A stretch of 26,653 nucleotides of DNA from Nitrospina sp. (lineage in GTDB: Bacteria > Nitrospinota > Nitrospinia > Nitrospinales > VA-1): assembly GCA_018665625.1 (NCBI GenBank), contig JABJCF010000035.1, positions 1 to 26,653 on the forward strand. The letters are read 5' to 3'. The first letter of the stretch is position 1; each line of letters begins with the position of its first letter. Shown here one piece after another: positions 1 through 8,431 of this stretch. Made by a program: the position numbers and the translations under genes. The notes under the pieces are model-generated. The model was not told the origin of the DNA. It made no database searches and saw only the letters and a list, made by a program, of their open reading frames with translations.

Positions 1-1451
1 AACATATGAAAGGAGAGCAAACCAGAAAGTTTCTATACTCTATTCTCGGAGATAACGATTCGCAAAAAATATTGAGACTGATGCACGAAACAGAAATTCT
101 TGAGCAACTGTTGCCAGAGTTTGGCCTGGCTCACTGCAAGGTCAACCACGACTTCTATCACCACTACACGGCGGACGAACATTCGTTACGAATCATCCGA
201 TTTCTGGAAGAGTTGCAATCATTTACTCTGGACAACCCCACCGATCTGGTAGCTCTTTATGAAGGTTACGAACATAAGAAAACCTTGAAGTTCGCAGCCC
301 TTTTGCAATCGGCAGGCACTCTTTCCAATATGGATGGGGAGTCGGGACTGACCGGATTTTTAAAATTCATCGGTGAGCGGTTGCATTTACAGCAGGATGA
401 AAAAGAGTTGTTGGAGTTTTTAATAAAGAACGTTTTTGAAATGGTTGAAACCGCTTTGCATCAGGACATCCATCAACCCACAGTAATCCAAAAATTCGCT
501 ACGACGGCCAACAGTCCCGAGCGTCTGGCGGCATTGTATCTTTTCAGTTACGCAGAGTTGCGTGCCGTGGCACCAGGCACATTAACCGCCTGGAAAAAGC
601 TTTTACTCTCTGAGCTTTACGAACGCACTTTGAAATATCTGCAAGAACCAGAATCACTGGACCGACACCCACAAGCAACAAGAGTCAGAGTTTTTAAAGC
701 CTTGCACGGCGAACTACCCGTGGCTGACATTGAATCGCACCTTCGCCTCATGCCAGAAGATTACCTCATGACGGCGAATTCTGAAGAAGTGGCTTTGCAT
801 ATACGGTTGATGCGCTCACTTAAAGACAAGCCTTTCATATTGCACCACGAATTCAATGAGACTGGCGGCTATCACAACATCACATTATCCTGTGTTGCCG
901 GACAGGATTCGTTTAAAAAACTGGTGGGTGTCTTAACTGCAAAAAGCCTGAACATCCTTGGCGCTCATATATATCTCAAAAAAGATGGATTCGTAATTGT
1001 GTCGGTCCAAGTTGAAGTGAACCAGATCGCCACCGGAGACAATATTGAAATTTGGAAAGAGGTCAAGCAGAGCCTTTTGGAACTATTCTCAAAGGACACC
1101 AATTTACAGAAAATGATGCGGTCGCGGACCCGCTTCGCAGGCGAGCAAAAAAATTCAGATAAAGCGATCGTGCCTAGAATTCAAGTAGAAAGAGAAACCG
1201 CAAACACCTTTACCACCATTCGTGTTGAAGCTCGCGACCATATGGGGATGCTTTATAAAATCGCATCGGTATTTGCAGATTTCGGAATTCTCATCCACCG
1301 GGCTAAAATTTCCACTCAAGGCGACCGAGGTATCGACGTTTTCTATGTCTCATTAAAAAATCAACGTGTAACATTCCAAAAACTGATGAGTCAGTTCAAA
1401 GCAAATATGATCAAAACCTTAATGATAGAGAAACTCGAAGACGTCCCCTAG
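1..1451 (+). CDS. glnD: GlnD-like PII uridylyltransferase, C-terminal part (5' end outside window)
   Basis: GlnD uridylylates and de-uridylylates PII in response to glutamine. The reading frame is open to the left edge, so the first Met at base 6 is probably internal and the nucleotidyltransferase half lies upstream. Numbering from that Met, residues about 50-180 align with the GlnD HD region: HYTADEH near 53-59, and DIHQPTVIQKFA near 154-165. Two ACT domains follow, at about 290-370 and 402-475. The family's central His-Asp (as in ALFHDIAKG of E. coli) is replaced by Gln-Ser at 101-102, and a later conserved His is Val at 143. Uridylyl-removing activity through the HD site is therefore doubtful. 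Family assignment is strong; loss of function is inference. The gene ends in a hairpin that begins at the stop codon. Confidence 0.88.
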   Translation, partial: HMKGEQTRKFLYSILGDNDSQKILRLMHETEILEQLLPEFGLAHCKVNHDFYHHYTADEHSLRIIRFLEELQSFTLDNPTDLVALYEGYEHKKTLKFAALLQSAGTLSNMDGESGLTGFLKFIGERLHLQQDEKELLEFLIKNVFEMVETALHQDIHQPTVIQKFATTANSPERLAALYLFSYAELRAVAPGTLTAWKKLLLSELYERTLKYLQEPESLDRHPQATRVRVFKALHGELPVADIESHLRLMPEDYLMTANSEEVALHIRLMRSLKDKPFILHHEFNETGGYHNITLSCVAGQDSFKKLVGVLTAKSLNILGAHIYLKKDGFVIVSVQVEVNQIATGDNIEIWKEVKQSLLELFSKDTNLQKMMRSRTRFAGEQKNSDKAIVPRIQVERETANTFTTIRVEARDHMGMLYKIASVFADFGILIHRAKISTQGDRGIDVFYVSLKNQRVTFQKLMSQFKANMIKTLMIEKLEDVP

Positions 1452-1466
1452 CAGGGCAAGCCCTGC
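1447..1466 (+). repeat. Hairpin starting at the glnD stop codon (CTAGC-type element)
   Basis: The arms GCAGGGC (1451-1457) and GCCCTGC (1460-1466) are perfect complements around AA, and the first base is the last base of the TAG stop. No T-run follows, so it is not a canonical intrinsic terminator. It belongs to the set of stop-adjacent hairpins described under findings. Confidence 0.5.
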
Positions 1467-1536
1467 AGCTAAAAGGTCTATGCCTTTTCAACGATACAAT
1501 TACCTTAAAGCTTCTGGAGAAAAATTTTAAATAACT

Positions 1537-1552
1537 CCCCCTGTTAAGGGGG
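1537..1552. repeat. Short C/G palindrome upstream of the cytochrome c gene
   Basis: CCCCCT (1537-1542) and AGGGGG (1547-1552) form a 6-bp stem with a GTTA loop. Similar C-run/G-run palindromes occur near 10472-10506 and 12751. It could be a weak terminator for glnD or an intergenic repeat. Confidence 0.4.
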
Positions 1553-1570
1553 ATTGAGGGGGTTAATAAA

Positions 1571-1930
1571 TTGCGTTTCTTTTTATCTATTTGGGTGCTC
1601 TTAGGCGGAGTCTTATTACTGTCTGTCTCGCTAGCTTTTGCAGAAACGATAGACTCTGAAACCGGGCGCGATATCTTTTTCAAGCACTGCAAAGCCTGTC
1701 ATGGAGATAAAGGAGACGGCAAAACCTTCGCTGCGAACGTGCTGAATCCGCCGCCGAAAGATTTCACCTCAGAAAAATCAAAACAAGAACTAACAAAAAA
1801 ACGGATGGTCCTCTCGGTTACCGAAGGCAGAAAAGGCACCGCCATGATGCCCTGGAAGTCACGTTTTTCTATAAAGGAAATCCAAGCCGTGGTTTCCTAC
1901 ATTAGAAAAGAATTGATGGGACATCCTTAA
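1571..1930 (+). CDS. Small secreted class I cytochrome c
   Basis: This 119-residue periplasmic electron carrier binds one haem c. An N-terminal hydrophobic signal (about residues 3-24) ends in AFA before ETID. The haem motif CKACH is at 40-44, and a Met-Pro pair at 93-94 in AMMPW is the probable distal ligand. The start is TTG, with a G-rich run (1556-1562) as the likely ribosome site; no in-frame ATG precedes the signal peptide. The redox partner cannot be told from the neighbours, which are glnD and an unrelated minus-strand gene. Signal and haem motif make the general class secure. Confidence 0.85.
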   Translation: MRFFLSIWVLLGGVLLLSVSLAFAETIDSETGRDIFFKHCKACHGDKGDGKTFAANVLNPPPKDFTSEKSKQELTKKRMVLSVTEGRKGTAMMPWKSRFSIKEIQAVVSYIRKELMGHP

Positions 1931-1946
1931 GAAATAGAAAGTATTT

Positions 1947-2255
1947 TTACTTCCTCACTTCTTTACCCAATTTTTTTTCGATCGAAGCGATTTTAGATTC
2001 CAGTCTTCCAGATTTGCCTTCACGATAATCGATCTTGATACCACAGGTGATGCGTTTGCAGTCCGAGCGCATGGTTTCATAGCACTGCTTGACCACCCCC
2101 ATAACCTCATCGAACTCGCCTTCCAATACCGTTCCCATTGGATTCAGCCGATAAGGCACTCCGCTTTCATCGATAATTTTTAAGGACCGACTGACTTGAT
2201 CACTAACGCTTTCCCCTTTATCCATCGGGCTCATACTGAATTCCAGCAATATCAT
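1947..2255 (-). CDS. MTH1187/YqgV-family (DUF77) thiamine-binding-like protein
   Basis: This 102-residue cytoplasmic protein starts MILLEFSMSPMDKGESVS and contains the family pattern of a short beta strand, a Ser-Met-x-P segment and the GTVLEGEFDEVM region (about 41-52). Members of this small ferredoxin-like-fold family bind thiamine-related ligands and form tetramers; their physiological role is not settled. It is transcribed away from pheA, convergent with the cytochrome gene. No thiamine gene is nearby to support a pathway role. Confidence 0.75.
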   Translation of the reverse strand: MILLEFSMSPMDKGESVSDQVSRSLKIIDESGVPYRLNPMGTVLEGEFDEVMGVVKQCYETMRSDCKRITCGIKIDYREGKSGRLESKIASIEKKLGKEVRK

Positions 2256-2408
2256 TTGAACGTCCTCAAAGCATGTTGTTAAAACCCCATAAAATCAGGG
2301 GATTTATTACGATTGTCCTTGCATTTTAGGGGGGAATTATGAAATGATCAACAAATCCCATACATCTTAGTGGTTGCGGGAAATCCAAGTAAAGGTGGTA
2401 CACGTTTT

Positions 2409-3494
2409 TTGGCAAAGCTCGACGATCTGCGCCAGCAGATTGATAAAATTGACGACCAGCTTTTAAAGCTGATCAATCGTCGTGGCCTTTTGGCCCAACA
2501 AATAGGTGAAGAGAAATCCCGTCAAGGGAAGGCCACTCATTTTCATGTGCCCCAACGTGAGCGTGCTATTCTCGAAAGGCTGAACGGCCAGAGCAAAGGT
2601 CCGTTTCCTGCATCGTCTATCAATTCTATCTTTCGCGAACTATTTTCCGCTACATTGGCTTTAGAAAAGCCTTTGAAGATTGCTTTCCTTGGTCCAGAGA
2701 CCACGTTCAGCCATCAAGTTGCCATTAAGCACTTCGGTCACTCCTGCAAATTCAATCCCTGCGCTAATATTGAATCCGTTTTCTCCGATGTGGAACTCGG
2801 TAATTCAGATTATGGAGTGGTTCCTGTAGAAAATTCTATTGAGGGTGTTGTCAATCTGACGCTCGATTGTTTTGTCGATTCCCCGTTACATATTTGCGAT
2901 GAGGCCCAACTGGCCATTTCTTTATTTCTGCTTGCAGGGAACACCGATCGAAAAAAAATCACAAGGGTTTATTCGCATCCGCAACCCCTGGCACAAAGTC
3001 GAAACTGGCTGAACCGTAACCTCCCAGATGCAGAACAGATGCCTGCTTCAAGCACGGCGCAGGCCGCAGAACTTGCTAAAAAAGAAAAGGGATCGGCGGC
3101 CATTGCCGGGCAACTGGCAGCTGATGTTCATGGCTTAAAGATAGTCGCTAAAAATATTCAGGACCGTGCTGAAAATCACACCCGGTTTTTGGTGATCAGT
3201 AAGGATCAAGCCAAAAGAGCAAAAAAGAACAAGACCTCTATTATGTTTTCCATAGCAGATGAGGCGGGGTCATTACTGAAAACGCTACAACTGTTCGCAA
3301 AAAATAATATCAGTCTTACCAAAATCCAATCACGGCCCTTACGGAACCGTCCCTGGGAATATTTGTTTTATGTCGATTTCCTCGGACATGTCGAAGACAA
3401 AGCCGTAGAGCGGGTACTAAAGGCCCTTAGCAAACGGGCTTTGTTATTCCGGGTTCTAGGTTCTTATCCTGAACAGGGGTTGAAACAGGCATGA
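2409..3494 (+). CDS. pheA: Bifunctional chorismate mutase / prephenate dehydratase (P-protein)
   Basis: PheA converts chorismate to prephenate and then phenylpyruvate for phenylalanine synthesis. An AroQ-type mutase helix starts at AKLDDLRQQIDKIDDQLL. A dehydratase domain begins at KIAFLGPETTFSHQ and carries GVVPVENSIEGVV and the catalytic Thr region NHTRFLVIS. A C-terminal ACT domain near SIADEAGSLL, with IQSRPLRNRPWEY, suggests phenylalanine feedback. I prefer the TTG at 2409, preceded by AAAGGTGG (2391-2398), because it gives the family's usual N terminus. A GTG at 2370 is an alternative that adds 13 residues but has no clear ribosome site. The gene overlaps tyrA by 4 bases (ATGA), so the two are probably coupled. 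Confidence 0.92.
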   Translation: MAKLDDLRQQIDKIDDQLLKLINRRGLLAQQIGEEKSRQGKATHFHVPQRERAILERLNGQSKGPFPASSINSIFRELFSATLALEKPLKIAFLGPETTFSHQVAIKHFGHSCKFNPCANIESVFSDVELGNSDYGVVPVENSIEGVVNLTLDCFVDSPLHICDEAQLAISLFLLAGNTDRKKITRVYSHPQPLAQSRNWLNRNLPDAEQMPASSTAQAAELAKKEKGSAAIAGQLAADVHGLKIVAKNIQDRAENHTRFLVISKDQAKRAKKNKTSIMFSIADEAGSLLKTLQLFAKNNISLTKIQSRPLRNRPWEYLFYVDFLGHVEDKAVERVLKALSKRALLFRVLGSYPEQGLKQA

Positions 3495-4354
3495 AGTTAT
3501 TTGAAAAGATGGCCATCATTGGTGTGGGTCTATTAGGAGCTTCATTGGCAAAAGCCTGTCGTAAATATAATCTTGTCGAAAATATATCAGGGTTCGGCCG
3601 TAATCGCGAAAACCTGGAAAAGGCAAAATCTCTCGGAGTCATCGACCATTGCGCTGAAGACCTGACAGATGCAGTGAAAGATGCTGATCTGATCGTTCTT
3701 TGCACCCCTGTTTCACGAATTGTTCCATTGATCGAAAGCATTTTACCTCATCTTAAAGCGGGTGCCGTGATTACGGATGTGGGTTCGGTGAAAGGACCTC
3801 TAGTGCACGAGGCAGACAACTTGATGCCTGAAGGAATTTTCTTTGTCGGATCACACCCAATTGCAGGCGGTGAAAAATCTGGGTTAGAAGCATCGCGGGA
3901 AGATTTGTATCTCGACGCAAAATGTATTTTAACGCCAACCCCTAAAACAGATACGAATGCATTGGAAAAAGTAGGTGCGCTTTGGGAATCGGTAGGCATG
4001 GACACACTCACACTTGATGCAGACGAACATGATTTTGTTTTTGGCGCGGTGAGCCATTTGCCTCATATCGTCGCTTATGCCCTGATGAATACTTTAGGAA
4101 CACTTCGCACTCAACAGGATCATGAGGTCACCGCGTATTCTGGCGCAGGGTTGAAAGACATCACACGTATAGCATCAGGAGACCCTGTGATGTGGCGTGA
4201 CATCTGCCTTTCGAATCAATCTCATTCGTTAGACTTGATAGACCGGTTCCAGAAAACATTGAATGAAATGCGTGACGTGATTGCAAGAAAAGATGGGCAG
4301 GCTCTAGAAGAAGCATTTGCTGCCGCCAATAAATACAGGATGAAGGTAATCTGA
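3491..4354 (+). CDS. tyrA: Prephenate/arogenate dehydrogenase
   Basis: This 287-residue NAD(P)-dependent enzyme oxidatively decarboxylates prephenate (or arogenate) towards tyrosine. The dinucleotide-binding glycine motif IIGVGLLGASLAKA lies at about residues 8-21. DVGSVKG and the SHPIAGGEKSGLEAS segment (about 122-136) are typical of TyrA, and the helical domain contains AVSHLPHIVAYAL. No C-terminal ACT domain is present. Its start overlaps the pheA stop and its stop lies 4 bases before cmk, so one transcript is likely. Substrate preference cannot be read from the sequence. Confidence 0.92.
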   Translation: MKLFEKMAIIGVGLLGASLAKACRKYNLVENISGFGRNRENLEKAKSLGVIDHCAEDLTDAVKDADLIVLCTPVSRIVPLIESILPHLKAGAVITDVGSVKGPLVHEADNLMPEGIFFVGSHPIAGGEKSGLEASREDLYLDAKCILTPTPKTDTNALEKVGALWESVGMDTLTLDADEHDFVFGAVSHLPHIVAYALMNTLGTLRTQQDHEVTAYSGAGLKDITRIASGDPVMWRDICLSNQSHSLDLIDRFQKTLNEMRDVIARKDGQALEEAFAAANKYRMKVI

Positions 4355-4358
4355 CTCC

Positions 4359-5024
4359 ATGATCATCGCCATTGATGGACCGGCAGGCAGCGGCAAAAGT
4401 ACTATTGCAAAATTTATAGCGAAAAAACTGAACTACCGTTACATCGATACCGGTGCTATGTACCGGGCCGTTGCCTGGTCAGCGAGTAACAAGGGCATTG
4501 GTTTGGATGATGAGAATGCCGTCGGCGAATGGGTTAAAGAGTTGAAAATTGAATTCATAAGCAACCCTGAAGGGCAGCAAGTAAATGTCAACGGAGAAAA
4601 TGCCACAGGGTTACTAAAAAATGAAGTTGTTGGGCGCGGTGCCGCAAAAGTTGCCGCACAAAAAACAGTTCGCCAGATCCTTGTCGCCAAACAACAGGAA
4701 ATCGGCCAGTCTGGAAACGTTGTGATGGATGGTCGCGATATTGGCACACAGGTTTTCCCGAATGCAGAATTGAAATTTTTTATGGATGCCGATGCCGAAG
4801 AGCGCGGCAAAAGACGGTATCTGGAATTAAAAGCTAAAAACCTTGATGTCGATTTGGAAAATATTATTGCCGAAATAAAACAAAGGGACCATGAAGACAG
4901 GACCCGGGCTATCTCGCCACTTATTCCGGCGAAAGATGCCATAAAAGTCGACACCACAAAATTTAGCATTGACGAAGTCATAGATAAAGTTATGGAACAA
5001 ATTAATTTAAAACAAAAAAGTTAA
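4359..5024 (+). CDS. cmk: Cytidylate kinase
   Basis: This enzyme phosphorylates CMP and dCMP using ATP. The P-loop GPAGSGKST lies at residues 7-15, followed by YRYIDTGAMYRAVA, the CMP-binding segment VVMDGRDIGTQVFP, and the lid-type region RDHEDRTRAISPL. Its 221 residues match the family. It sits between tyrA and rpsA as in many bacteria, but aroA, which often lies between tyrA and cmk, is absent here. Confidence 0.95.
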   Translation: MIIAIDGPAGSGKSTIAKFIAKKLNYRYIDTGAMYRAVAWSASNKGIGLDDENAVGEWVKELKIEFISNPEGQQVNVNGENATGLLKNEVVGRGAAKVAAQKTVRQILVAKQQEIGQSGNVVMDGRDIGTQVFPNAELKFFMDADAEERGKRRYLELKAKNLDVDLENIIAEIKQRDHEDRTRAISPLIPAKDAIKVDTTKFSIDEVIDKVMEQINLKQKS

Positions 5025-5065
5025 TTTTATTTAAAAACCCTATAGAAAGTGAGAATCAGCAGGTC

Positions 5066-6766
5066 ATGAAAATACCCAAAGAACTATTAGACAAAATGAA
5101 CGAGGACGACAAGGCCGAGTTGGATGAGTTGACCCCCACGGAAGTAGCCAGTTATGAGGAAATGGAGACCTATTTCAATGAAAGCCTGGGCCGTTTCAAG
5201 GCTTCCCAGATTATCATGGGAAAAGTTATCGCCATTTCCAAGGGACTCGTCACGGTCGACGTGGGTTTCAAATCAGAAGGAATGGTTTCACTTTCTGAAT
5301 TCCCTGAAAGCGGGAAAAACCTACAGATAGATGATGAAGTAGAAGTCTTTTTGGAAAAAGTCGAAGACAACGATGGCAATGTCGTGCTCTCCAAAGAGAA
5401 AGCCAATAAAATCAAAATTTGGGATGACCTGGTCAAAACTTATGAAGCCGATGAAATTATCCAGGGAACTGTCATAGCAAAAGCAAAAGGCGGACTCACT
5501 GTCGATATCGGACTAAAAGCATTTTTACCGGGATCTCAAATCGATCTTCGACCTATTCGTAATCTGGAAAAATTGATCAGCGAAAAGTTCGACATGAAAA
5601 TCATCAAGATGAACAAAAAGCGCGGCAACATTGTTCTCTCCCGCCGAATTTTATTAGAAGAGCAACGCAAACAAATTCGTACCGGAACTCTTGAAAAAAT
5701 GGGTGAAGGCAATCTCATTGAAGGAATTGTCAAAAACATCACCGAATATGGTGTGTTCATCGACCTGGGTGGAATCGACGGATTGCTCCATATCACTGAT
5801 ATGTCTTGGGGCCGAGTCAATCATCCTTCCGAGATGTTCTCAATCGGTGACAAGGTAACGGTAATGGTTCTCAAATATGATAAAGAGAAGGAACGCGTCT
5901 CACTGGGTCTCAAGCAAACCAGCCCCGACCCTTGGGTGGATGTGGATTCCAAATTTCCGGTCGAAACAAAGATCAAAGGCAAAGTGGTCAGCATTACCGA
6001 CTACGGGGTTTTTGTCGAACTGGAAAAAGGAATCGAAGGTCTCGTTCATATTTCCGAAATGAGTTGGAGCCGACATGTAAAACATCCGAGCAAAATGGTC
6101 GCCATCGGTGACGAAGTAGAAGCTCTTGTTCTAACACTGGATAAAGAAAAGAAACGCATCTCACTAGGTATGAAACAGATCGAGCCTAATCCATGGGATA
6201 AAATTGAAGATAAATATCCAATAGGAACCGAGGTCGAGGGTACCGTAAGAAACCTGACGGATTTTGGTGCGTTTGTCGAGTTGGAAGATGGAGTGGACGG
6301 TTTGATCCATATTTCCGATTTGAGTTGGAAAAAAATTAAACACCCCTCTGAAGTGCTCAAAAAGAAAGACAAAATTGCTTCAGTGGTTCTCAGCATCGAC
6401 AAGGAAAATTGCAGAATTTCCCTGGGTGTCAAACAATTGCAACCTGATCCATGGGATGAAATTGCAGGCAATTATCCAATTGGAACGGAAGTTTCAGGGA
6501 AAATAATTAAGGTTACAAGTTTTGGTGCCTTTGCTGAGTTTGGCGATGGGCTTGAGGGGTTGATTCACGTTTCTCAATTGAGCTCCGAGCCAGTTACCGA
6601 CCCCGAAGAGGCTGTGAAGATCGATGATGAAATCAAAGCTAAAGTGATCAAGGTTGATATCAATAATAAAAAGATCGCCTTAAGCATTAAAGCTCATAAA
6701 GAAAACCTGGATCTTTCGCAAATAGAAAAAGAACAGGTAGATATGGAAGTGTTTAAAGAAGAGTAA
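5066..6766 (+). CDS. rpsA: 30S ribosomal protein S1
   Basis: S1 binds mRNA leaders on the 30S subunit and helps initiation on weakly structured or weak-SD messages. The 566 residues hold six S1 repeats, at roughly 47-115, 132-197, 214-283, 299-370, 386-457 and 473-542. The later repeats carry the recurring patterns YGVFIDLGGIDGLLHITDMSW and LGLKQ..PDPW. The ribosome site is weak (GAAAGTGAG about 12 bases upstream), as expected for autogenously controlled rpsA. It follows cmk and ends at a strong intrinsic terminator. Confidence 0.96.
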   Translation: MKIPKELLDKMNEDDKAELDELTPTEVASYEEMETYFNESLGRFKASQIIMGKVIAISKGLVTVDVGFKSEGMVSLSEFPESGKNLQIDDEVEVFLEKVEDNDGNVVLSKEKANKIKIWDDLVKTYEADEIIQGTVIAKAKGGLTVDIGLKAFLPGSQIDLRPIRNLEKLISEKFDMKIIKMNKKRGNIVLSRRILLEEQRKQIRTGTLEKMGEGNLIEGIVKNITEYGVFIDLGGIDGLLHITDMSWGRVNHPSEMFSIGDKVTVMVLKYDKEKERVSLGLKQTSPDPWVDVDSKFPVETKIKGKVVSITDYGVFVELEKGIEGLVHISEMSWSRHVKHPSKMVAIGDEVEALVLTLDKEKKRISLGMKQIEPNPWDKIEDKYPIGTEVEGTVRNLTDFGAFVELEDGVDGLIHISDLSWKKIKHPSEVLKKKDKIASVVLSIDKENCRISLGVKQLQPDPWDEIAGNYPIGTEVSGKIIKVTSFGAFAEFGDGLEGLIHVSQLSSEPVTDPEEAVKIDDEIKAKVIKVDINNKKIALSIKAHKENLDLSQIEKEQVDMEVFKEE

Positions 6767-6770
6767 CTCT

Positions 6771-6804
6771 AAACCCGGCCTCGAAAGAGGCCGGGTTTTA
6801 ATTT
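6771..6804 (+). terminator. Intrinsic terminator after rpsA
   Basis: CCCGGCCTC (6774-6782), loop GAAA, and GAGGCCGGG (6787-6795) form a 9-bp GC-rich stem, extended by AAA/TTT pairs and followed by TTTTAATTTTT. The GAAA tetraloop and T-run are classical. It closes the pheA-tyrA-cmk-rpsA transcript. Confidence 0.93.
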
Positions 6805-6835
6805 TTATTTCTCTCCCAACCCCAAAAAGGTCATT

Positions 6836-7702
6836 TTGAAAACTCTATTTAAATGGACGCTTGGAATAATTGCATTCTTTTTTGCAGCTTCTGTTATGGG
6901 CGGCTTCATGCAGGACCGTTTGAAAACCTCAAACAGTGAAATTGCCCTGGTCCATGTAAACGGTATGTTGACCGACTCTTCTGAAATAGTCCGACAACTT
7001 TCTAAATACCGGCGGGACGCAAAGATTAAAGCCATTATTGTTAGGATTGACTCTCCGGGTGGGACGGTTGGACCCGCGCAGGAAATCTATGATGAAATCA
7101 ATAAAATAAAAGAGTCCAAAAAAATTGTCTATGCCTCGCTAGGTAGCGTTGCGGCTTCGGGAGGTTATTACATCGCCTGCGCTGCCGATTACGTTCTTGC
7201 TAATCCTGGAACATTGACAGGTAGCATTGGCGCCATAATGGCTTTTAATAATGTAGAAGAACTGGCAAAAAAAATTGGCGTACGACCTGCAGTAATAAAA
7301 AGCGGTGCATTTAAAGATTCGGGTTCTCCTCTCAGGTCCATGGAACCGAAGGAGCGTAAGCTATTACAAAATGTTGTCGACGATGTGCATCAGCAGTTTG
7401 TGCAAGCCGTTTCCCTAGGTAGAAACCTTTCCGAAGATGAAGTAAAGCAATTTGCCGATGGTAGAATAATGACAGGAAAACAAGCTCTTGAATTTAAATT
7501 GGTTGATGAGTTTGGTGGATTGGAAAAAACCATAGAAATCGTTGGCAAAAAAATTGGTGTCGTGGGTCATCCAAGCGTAATTGAAGAAAAAGAAGATTTA
7601 CCCTTCATGGACTGGTTGATGCAAAGTGCTGTTTCTAAAAACCTGACTCAATCTCTTTTACCTTCACCTTCGCCACGCCTCCAATACCTCTGGTTTCCCT
7701 AA
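6836..7702 (+). CDS. sppA: Signal peptide peptidase SppA (short type)
   Basis: This membrane-anchored serine protease degrades cleaved signal peptides. An N-terminal transmembrane segment covers about residues 7-24. The protease region has RIDSPGGTVGPAQEI (about 70-84), the nucleophile Ser108 in AASGGYY, and the general base Lys160 in SGAFKDSGSP, spaced as in the Bacillus enzyme (52 residues apart). At 288 residues it is the single-domain form. The start is TTG with AAAAAGG at 6824-6830. It has its own transcription context after the rpsA terminator. Confidence 0.92.
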   Translation: MKTLFKWTLGIIAFFFAASVMGGFMQDRLKTSNSEIALVHVNGMLTDSSEIVRQLSKYRRDAKIKAIIVRIDSPGGTVGPAQEIYDEINKIKESKKIVYASLGSVAASGGYYIACAADYVLANPGTLTGSIGAIMAFNNVEELAKKIGVRPAVIKSGAFKDSGSPLRSMEPKERKLLQNVVDDVHQQFVQAVSLGRNLSEDEVKQFADGRIMTGKQALEFKLVDEFGGLEKTIEIVGKKIGVVGHPSVIEEKEDLPFMDWLMQSAVSKNLTQSLLPSPSPRLQYLWFP

Positions 7703-7859
7703 TTACAGCAATGGTTTACAGGAATTCTCCTAATATATAGCTTTTCTATCTTTCCTACTCTCTAAAACGCTCATTGCGGCTAATTTTTGCCGTCCGCATC
7801 CAGTTTTCTACTAGTAAAAATCCATCTAAAATCTACTTAACTCAATTAAAATAAAGGGG

Positions 7860-7887
7860 TTGACTTAATTGTTGCTAATGCTATACT
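7860..7887 (+). promoter_or_regulatory. Sigma70-type promoter of the HU/IHF gene
   Basis: TTGACT (7860-7865), a 16-base spacer, and TATACT (7882-7887) preceded by TGC (extended -10). It lies about 60 bases before the ATG. The 244-base gap between sppA and this gene otherwise shows only AT-rich sequence and a G-rich ribosome site at 7929-7937. Confidence 0.75.
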
Positions 7888-7946
7888 TCCGAAAATCCGA
7901 TTTTAAGTATCAAAAAATTGTTGATCCGTGGGGGGGAGACTTTTAG

Positions 7947-8267
7947 ATGACCAAAGCAGAACTTGTAGAAAAAGTTGCCAACCAAATTAACCTGACAAAG
8001 AAACAGACAGAGGTTGTAGTTAATACAGTTTTTTCAAGTATTACCGACTCTTTGGCTGAAGGAAAGAAAGTCGAGTTAAGAGGATTTGGGAGTTTTCGTA
8101 TCAGGCAGAGAAATGCCAGAGTTGGCCGAAACCCTAAATCTGGGCAAAAAGTTGATGTTCCTTCAAAAAAAGTTCCTTTTTTCAAAGCTGGAAAAGAATT
8201 GAGGGAATTGGTTGACGAACACGAAGCACGAGAAGCACAAGAAGCTCAAGAAAATCAGGAATCTTAA
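7947..8267 (+). CDS. HU/IHF-family nucleoid DNA-binding protein
   Basis: This small histone-like protein binds and bends DNA as a dimer. The 106 residues start MTKAELVEKVANQ, show the beta-arm segment ELRGFGSFRIRQRNARVGRNP with the GRNPKSG signature (about 61-67), then VPFFKAGKELRE. An extra C-terminal tail of about 15 Glu/Ala/Gln-rich residues follows. The sequence alone does not decide between HU and an IHF subunit, although the RxxR/GRNPKSG context looks IHF-like. The upstream GGGGGGGAG is a strong ribosome site. A short GGGCC/GGCCC hairpin (8272-8285) lies just after the stop, without a T-run. Confidence 0.93.
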   Translation: MTKAELVEKVANQINLTKKQTEVVVNTVFSSITDSLAEGKKVELRGFGSFRIRQRNARVGRNPKSGQKVDVPSKKVPFFKAGKELRELVDEHEAREAQEAQENQES

Positions 8268-8431
8268 AAAAGGGCCTTCCGGCCCGCTGCAAAACTCCTC
8301 TTGGCTTGCTAACTTCACAACCACCGTCCCCTTTTCTCAAAATTAAATCATTTTTCTTTTCAATAGTTTACAACTTGCACTCAGCTGCAAGTTTCCCCAA
8401 AAACCAGAAATAACTCCAATAATTAAAGCTT

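Noticed and set aside
1411..1692. 93-residue minus-strand ORF across the glnD-cytochrome junction
   Set aside because: It overlaps glnD's end, two hairpins and the cytochrome signal peptide, and shows no domain or ribosome site.
4439..4981. 180-residue minus-strand ORF inside cmk
   Set aside because: It lies wholly opposite a well-conserved kinase gene and has no recognisable domain.
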